NCBI GenBank assembly: GCA_020160935.1 | Contig: JAIUPL010000002.1 | Coordinates: forward strand, 248,001-312,000 | From: Bacteroidota bacterium | GTDB taxonomy: Bacteria; Bacteroidota; Bacteroidia; Chitinophagales; Saprospiraceae | Length of the DNA: 64,000 nucleotides | Direction of reading: 5' to 3' | Shown: positions 59,524 to 64,000 of the stretch, piece by piece | How positions within the stretch are numbered: the stretch's first letter is position 1 | Layout of the letters: each line of letters opens with the position of its first letter | Notes under the pieces: generated by a model | What the model was told of the DNA's origin: nothing | The model's input: the letters and a program-made list of their open reading frames with translations, nothing else | Databases searched by the model: none | Program-made: the position numbers and the translations under genes

Positions 59524-60951
59524 ATGATAAGGTTTATCCTGAACCAGCAATCCGTTTCGACCGACCTGCCACTCGGCAGTACAGTGCTCGATTTCGTCAG
59601 ATACCACAAGCGGCTTGCAGGCACAAAAATAGGTTGCCGCGAAGGCGACTGCGGCGCTTGCACCGTGCTGGTGGGCGACTTCGAAAATGGCCGACTCACC
59701 TACCGCTCCATGACTTCCTGCCTGATGCCGCTGGCAAATGCCCATGGTAAACACCTTGTAACGGTAGAAGGCATCAATGGTGCGCAACTTACCCCTGTGC
59801 AGCAGGCCATGGCCGAAACCAATGGCAGCCAATGCGGCTTCTGCACCATCGGTTTTGTGATGTCGCTGACGGGTTTTGCCCTGGGGCATGGCGCGCATAC
59901 CCCCGAAAAAGCCATTGCATCCATCGATGGAAATATTTGCCGCTGCACCGGATACAAGTCCATTGAACGTGCTGCGCACCTGCTCGTAGATCGGCTCCAA
60001 ACCCTTGAGAGCACTGACCGGCTCGGCGCACTCGTCGATGCAGGATTTGTGCCGGCCTATTTTTCAGAAATTCCGGCGCGCCTCACTGCGCTCAGGGAAT
60101 CGTTGCTGACAAAGCCGGGTGAAGACGTTCCTGCCGCTGTCCGTATCGGTGGCGGTACCGACCTGCTGGTGCAAAAACCGGAAGCCATCCGACAGGCCAC
60201 CCTGCTGCCGCTCTTCGACCGCGATCCCTTGCGGCAAATCGCATTTCACAACGGACAGTTGCACCTTGGAGCGTCGGTGACGGTTACACAATTTGCTGAA
60301 AACGAGCAGGTGCGCGCATTTTTCCCAAATCTGGACAACATTATCCGGTTGGTGTCGTCGACACCCATTCGGAACATGGCAACGCTGGGCGGCAATCTGG
60401 TGAACGCTTCGCCCATCGGCGACATGAGCGTGCTGCTGCTGGCGCTCGACAGCACGCTTACGCTGCGATCGGGAGCAGAAACAAGACAAGTGCCCTTGCG
60501 CGATTTTTTCCTGTCGTACAAAAAAACAGCCTTGCTGCCCGGCGAGATCATCGAAACCATATCGTTTGTGCCACCTTCACCCGATACGTTTTTCCACTTT
60601 GAAAAAGTGTGCAAGCGCACCCACCTCGACATTGCCAGTGTAAATACCGCCTGTCAGTGGACGCTTGGTCCCGATGGTACCATTGACACGATTCATTTGT
60701 CGGCTGGCGGCGTTTGGCCCTTCCCGAAATACCTGGAAAAAACCGCCGCATTTCTGAAAGGCAAGAAACCCTCGGAAATGTTGTGGACAGAAGCGGAGCC
60801 GATATTGCAGTCTGAAATTGCTCCAATATCGGATGTACGCGGCTCGGAAACGTATAAAAGGTTGCTGCTGAGTAAGTTGGCTGGGATAGGATTGATGGGG
60901 GTTGATGGGGTTGATAGGGTTGATAAGGTTGATGGGGTTGATAAGTGTTGA
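59524..60951 (+). CDS. xdhA: Xanthine dehydrogenase small subunit (Fe-S and FAD domains)
   Basis: A 475-residue subunit from ATG 59524. The [2Fe-2S] ferredoxin domain has C38, C43, C46 and C66 (GCREGDCGACTVLVGD), the second [2Fe-2S] domain C104, C107, C139 and C141 (GSQCGFCTIGF; GNICRCTGYKSI). From about 200 to 450 is the FAD-binding domain (RIGGGTDLLVQKPE, TPIRNMATLGGNLVNASPIGDM). With XdhB it oxidises hypoxanthine to xanthine and urate, passing electrons from molybdopterin to Fe-S to FAD. The last 16 residues (VDGVDRVDKVDGVDK-Cys) and stop are encoded by a 9-nt-period GTTGAT array, not by the conserved domain. Confidence 0.95.
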   Translation: MIRFILNQQSVSTDLPLGSTVLDFVRYHKRLAGTKIGCREGDCGACTVLVGDFENGRLTYRSMTSCLMPLANAHGKHLVTVEGINGAQLTPVQQAMAETNGSQCGFCTIGFVMSLTGFALGHGAHTPEKAIASIDGNICRCTGYKSIERAAHLLVDRLQTLESTDRLGALVDAGFVPAYFSEIPARLTALRESLLTKPGEDVPAAVRIGGGTDLLVQKPEAIRQATLLPLFDRDPLRQIAFHNGQLHLGASVTVTQFAENEQVRAFFPNLDNIIRLVSSTPIRNMATLGGNLVNASPIGDMSVLLLALDSTLTLRSGAETRQVPLRDFFLSYKKTALLPGEIIETISFVPPSPDTFFHFEKVCKRTHLDIASVNTACQWTLGPDGTIDTIHLSAGGVWPFPKYLEKTAAFLKGKKPSEMLWTEAEPILQSEIAPISDVRGSETYKRLLLSKLAGIGLMGVDGVDRVDKVDGVDKC

Positions 60952-61128
60952 TGAGTGTTGATGAGGGTTGATATTAAGCCACTCGATGAATGGATATTCA
61001 ACCCTTATCATGAGCCGATGAGCATCAACATTTATCAACCCTCATCAACACTTATCAACCCCATCAACCCCATCAACCCCATCAACCCCATCAACCCTCA
61101 TCAACACTTATCAACCCTCATCAACCCA
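60891..61128. repeat. Inverted GTTGAT word arrays (copy 3), overlapping the 3' end of xdhA
   Basis: The left array 60891-60973 begins with five 9-nt GTTGATNNG words read in frame as V-D-X by xdhA, then switches to 10-nt words that bring the TGA stop (60949-60951) into frame. The right array 61022-61128 is the complement (CATCAACCC, TTATCAACA) and ends 5 nt before the xdhB ATG. The core between them (AAGCCACTCGATGAATGG, ATATTCAACCCTTATCA) is the same as the minus-strand core of 33921-34059. Confidence 0.96.
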
Positions 61129-61133
61129 CTCAC

Positions 61134-63407
61134 ATGACCACTCATTCTCTTGCCAACATAGAAGCCGCCGCGCATGTCAGCGGCAAATCCACCTACGTCG
61201 ACGACCTGCCGGTGATGGAAGGAACGCTTTGGGTAAAAGTGTTCGATGCCCGCGTTGCGCATGGCCACATCCGGCGGCTCGATATTACAGCGGCTGCGCA
61301 AATGGACGGTGTGGTCAAAATATTTACCCACCACGATATTCCCGGTGAAAACCAGATCGGGGGCATCATTCCCGACGAGCCGCTGCTGGCAGCCGAAGAA
61401 GTGCATTTCCAGGGTCAGCCTATTGCACTGGTGGCTGCCGAAACGGAAGAACAGGCGGCTGCAGCGCTGGAAAAAATTGTGGTGGAGATGGATCCTTTAC
61501 CTGTTATTACCGACCCGCGCGAGGCTTTTCGCAACGGCCAATTGCTCAGCGCTTCCCGCACATTTTCAAAAGGCGATACGGCAACAGCCTTTGCGTCCTG
61601 CGCGCATGTGTTTGAAGGACAGGCGGAAAGTGGCGGACAGGAACATCTTTACCTGGAAACACAGGGCGCCTACGCGGTGCCCACCGAGCACGACAGTGTG
61701 CGCATATTTTCCTCCACACAAGGGCCAACTGCTGTGCAACGCACTGTGGCGCGGGTGCTTGGTGTAAGTATGAACCGCGTAGAAGTAGATGTGGCACGAC
61801 TGGGCGGCGGATTTGGCGGCAAAGAAGACCAGGCGTCTTCCTGGGGGGCATTCGTAGCGCTGGTAGCCTATGTACTGAAAAGGCCGGCTAAATGCATCCC
61901 GCACCGCATGGAGGATATGCGCATGACCGGCAAGCGCAACCCTTACAGCAGCGATTTTCGCATTGGCCTGGATGCCGATTTTCGGATTGTAGCCTACGAA
62001 GCCACTTTTTACCAGAATGGTGGCGCAGCGGCTGATTTGTCGCCGGCTATACTGGAGCGCACCTTGTTTCATGCGGCCAATAGTTATGCTATTCCGCATG
62101 TGCAGGTGACGGCCCATTCCTGCAAAACCAACCTGCCACCCAACACGGCATTCAGGGGTTTTGGAGGACCGCAAGGCAAATTTGTGATGGAAGCCGCGAT
62201 CGATTGTGCCGCCCGACAACTGGGCGTACCGGCAGCGCTTATTCAAGAAAAAAACCTGCTGAGCGATGGCTACGAATTTCATTATGGTCAAATTGCCGCC
62301 GGCGCCGAAGCGCGCAATTGCTGGCAGGCTTTGGAGAAAAAACATCCCTGTAAATCCGTTTTATCAGAAATAGAAACATTCAATACCGCCCATCGTTGGA
62401 AGAAAAAAGGCGCCGCCTGGATGCCCATCTGCTTTGGCATTTCCTTTACCAATACCATGATGAACCATGCGCGGGCCCTCGTGCATGTGTATTCCGACGG
62501 CAGCGTCGGAGTCAGCACCGGCGCAGTGGAAATGGGGCAGGGCGTTAACATGAAAATGATGCAGGTGGCCGCGCGTATTTTCGGCATTTCCCTGCAACGG
62601 ATCAAACTGGAAACCACCAACACCACCCGGGTAGCCAATACCTCGCCCTCGGCAGCAAGCGCCACCGCCGATTTGAATGGGAAAGCACTGTCTGATGCGT
62701 GTTTTCAAATCAGAAGTCGGCTGGAAACCATTGCACGTTCGGCTTTGAATGCTTCAGAAAACGCGGCAATTTCCTTGCAGGATGAACAGGTTTGGCTGGA
62801 AGGGAAAGCGACCGACCTGTCCTGGACGGCGCTTATTCAGCAGGCATTTGTACAACGCGTCAACCTGAGCGCAAAAGGCCATTATGCCACACCGCAGATA
62901 CATTTCGACAAAACCACGGGAAAAGGCCATCCTTTTGCCTATCATGTATATGGTACAGCCCTGACAGTTTGTACGGTCGATTGCTTGCGTGGCACGTATA
63001 GCATCGATCTGGTGGAAGTCGTACATGATTATGGCAACAGCATTAATCCGGGCATCGATCAGGGACAATGCGAAGGCGGTATTGTGCAAGGTATTGGCTG
63101 GATGACCATGGAAGAAGTGGCTTATAATGCGGACGGCCGGCTGCTCTCCAATGCCTTGTCGACCTATAAAATACCCGATGTTTATGCTGTGCCACAGACG
63201 CTGCTTATTCATGCGCTGGAAACCGAGGGCGCCGAACTGGCCATTTTTAAATCAAAAGCAGTAGGCGAACCTCCCCTGATGTATGGCATCGGGGCATTTT
63301 TTGCCTTGCGCAATGCCGTGCTGGCGTTTCATCCGCAATCCAGCATTACCTATTCGGCGCCCATGACGCCCGAAAAGGTGTTGACGGGTTTGTACAACAA
63401 AGGTTAA
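61134..63407 (+). CDS. xdhB: Xanthine dehydrogenase molybdopterin-binding subunit
   Basis: A 757-residue catalytic subunit that binds molybdenum cofactor. The N-terminal domain begins NIEAAAHVSGKSTYVDDLPV. The cofactor-binding region shows RLGGGFGGKEDQASSWGAF, AFRGFGGPQGKFVMEAAID, GAVEMGQGVNMKMMQVAARI and NTSPSAASATADLNGKA, and the catalytic Glu is in KAVGEPPLMYG near residue 707. Length is usual for XdhB (about 760-780). XdhA precedes it, separated by the word-array repeat, but the maturation factor XdhC is not in the window. Confidence 0.95.
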   Translation: MTTHSLANIEAAAHVSGKSTYVDDLPVMEGTLWVKVFDARVAHGHIRRLDITAAAQMDGVVKIFTHHDIPGENQIGGIIPDEPLLAAEEVHFQGQPIALVAAETEEQAAAALEKIVVEMDPLPVITDPREAFRNGQLLSASRTFSKGDTATAFASCAHVFEGQAESGGQEHLYLETQGAYAVPTEHDSVRIFSSTQGPTAVQRTVARVLGVSMNRVEVDVARLGGGFGGKEDQASSWGAFVALVAYVLKRPAKCIPHRMEDMRMTGKRNPYSSDFRIGLDADFRIVAYEATFYQNGGAAADLSPAILERTLFHAANSYAIPHVQVTAHSCKTNLPPNTAFRGFGGPQGKFVMEAAIDCAARQLGVPAALIQEKNLLSDGYEFHYGQIAAGAEARNCWQALEKKHPCKSVLSEIETFNTAHRWKKKGAAWMPICFGISFTNTMMNHARALVHVYSDGSVGVSTGAVEMGQGVNMKMMQVAARIFGISLQRIKLETTNTTRVANTSPSAASATADLNGKALSDACFQIRSRLETIARSALNASENAAISLQDEQVWLEGKATDLSWTALIQQAFVQRVNLSAKGHYATPQIHFDKTTGKGHPFAYHVYGTALTVCTVDCLRGTYSIDLVEVVHDYGNSINPGIDQGQCEGGIVQGIGWMTMEEVAYNADGRLLSNALSTYKIPDVYAVPQTLLIHALETEGAELAIFKSKAVGEPPLMYGIGAFFALRNAVLAFHPQSSITYSAPMTPEKVLTGLYNKG

Positions 63408-63460
63408 TCGGATTTCAAAAAAATCCGGAATCCATGTTCATTTCACAGAAATAATTCATT

Positions 63461-63492
63461 TTTGTGGAGCGTTTTACCCCAGGCTACCTTCA
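63461..63492 (+). promoter_or_regulatory. Candidate promoter for the EAD11-like gene
   Basis: TTTG (63461-63464) and TACCTTCA (63485-63492) are 20 nt apart, close to the TTTG/TAnnTTTG pattern with two mismatches in the -7 box. ATG 63514 lies 21 nt downstream. Confidence 0.35.
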
Positions 63493-63513
63493 CAACCAAT
63501 TGAACAATCATTT

Positions 63514-64000
63514 ATGCCTGCACATGCTATTTTCGAGTCTGTACGCCAACAACTTCAACAGGGCGAAACAGGCGGCGCTCTGGATACCCTCATTAAATAC
63601 CTGGAGTCGGAAGGCAAACAAACCGAATTGCTTCGCACCCTCCGGGTGGTGCAGGCCAATTACAACGCTGCCCAACAGCAGGAACTGAAAGGCATCCTCG
63701 CTTTTCAGGAAGCGCAGCGCGAATATTCCAAAGTAAATGATGCACTGCTCAGGACGCTCGACGACCTTCATGCAGGGCGTCCGACAAACACTGCATTTGC
63801 AGACGTTGGCCGACGCGTCCCCTGGATTTGGGTGGGGCTTGGCCTTGCCCTCCTTGCGGTTGTGGGCGCGTTTTTTATTTTCGGAAAACCCAACACTCCC
63901 AAAAAAGAAACCACGGCGGCTACCTGCCCCGAATTTAGAAAGGTGGATTACCGCATTATGATTATTCCTTTTTTGAGCCTCAGCGGCGATACGGTGATAC
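63514..64000 (+). CDS. EAD11-like effector-associated-domain protein with one membrane segment (partial, 5' part)
   Basis: A frame of 162 complete codons from ATG 63514, running off the window. The first 90 residues are helical (IFESVRQQLQQGETGGALDT, LIKYLESEGKQTELLRTL, RVVQANYNAAQQQELKGIL, FQEAQREYSKVNDALLRTL) and closely resemble Effector-associated domain 11, found at the N-termini of caspase-like and NTPase proteins in bacterial conflict systems. Then a membrane segment (VPWIWVGLGLALLAVVGAFF), a short linker with CPEFRKVDYR and the start of a fold (IMIIPFLSLSGDTVI) like the FlgO/TolB-type domains joined to TPR repeats. The rest is outside. The domain call is by pattern, not by search. Confidence 0.7.
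   Translation, partial: MPAHAIFESVRQQLQQGETGGALDTLIKYLESEGKQTELLRTLRVVQANYNAAQQQELKGILAFQEAQREYSKVNDALLRTLDDLHAGRPTNTAFADVGRRVPWIWVGLGLALLAVVGAFFIFGKPNTPKKETTAATCPEFRKVDYRIMIIPFLSLSGDTVI

Noticed and set aside
60891-61128. GTTGAT arrays as a CRISPR array or as DnaA-box origin
   Set aside because: Units are contiguous 9-10-mers without spacers, and lack the TTATCCACA consensus and AT-rich unwinding region; they are word arrays seen at other junctions too.

Overview
This window looks like a chromosomal segment of a Bacteroidota bacterium, probably from the Saprospiraceae/Chitinophagales side of the phylum (inference; no rRNA is present to confirm it). The signs are two secreted proteins with type IX secretion C-terminal sorting domains, Bacteroidota-style promoters (TTTG about 17-21 nt upstream of TAnnTTTG), a LytS-like kinase with a sensor propeller, a fused aspartokinase/homoserine dehydrogenase, a TolB-propeller/Omp85-barrel fusion, a DUF3078 protein and a SpoIIM/DUF4129 pair. 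I saw no rRNA, tRNA, prophage or CRISPR array.

Layout. 1-6.5 kb (minus strand): the 5' end of a secreted protein, a LytTR regulator/propeller kinase pair, an orphan 215-residue protein and an animal-type haem peroxidase. 6.7-14 kb (plus): a T9SS-exported CotH-family kinase, DUF4956 membrane protein, HlyD-like adaptor, TolC-like outer-membrane protein and a second T9SS cargo; these look like one envelope-spanning export module without a recognisable energy-coupling pump. 14-17.3 kb (minus): PhyH dioxygenase, small hypotheticals and a REP-associated tyrosine transposase (RAYT) whose coding sequence carries three in-frame copies of its own palindrome. 17.5-23.3 kb (minus): a complete RND efflux operon (adaptor, pump, outer-membrane factor). 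23.4-37 kb: phospholipase C, PA0069-type radical SAM protein, SRPBCC/GyrI protein, acyltransferase, fumarylacetoacetase, hydrolase, TruA, LMW phosphatase, DUF3078, MscS-like channel and an ECF sigma factor. 37-49 kb (mostly plus): TlpA-like thioredoxin, TolB-Omp85, SpoIIM, DUF4129, HemW, MscL, a SnoaL-HHH fusion and AccD. 49-64 kb: acyltransferase, HAD hydrolase, YchF, AcpH, a nuclease/phosphatase-fold protein, YdeI-like protein, sugar kinase, ThrA, glycosyltransferase, sugar isomerase-like protein, XdhA/XdhB and the start of an EAD11-like effector-associated protein.

The most striking thing is between the genes. About a dozen gene junctions hold long inverted repeats (arms about 40-60 nt) built from short tandem words, mostly 7-mers or 10-mers: GAGAGGT, TTATTGG, GAGTCCT, GATGAAT, GTTGATGAGG, CACGGATT, GTGTTTTT. 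Word sequences differ from junction to junction, but the architecture and polarity are constant: the left arm carries the G/T-rich word and the right arm its complement. Several flanking genes end inside an arm, so the array supplies their last codons and their stop codon. Because 7 and 10 are not multiples of 3, such arrays put a stop in every frame. This unnamed junction architecture and the self-invaded RAYT gene are the two features most worth following up.
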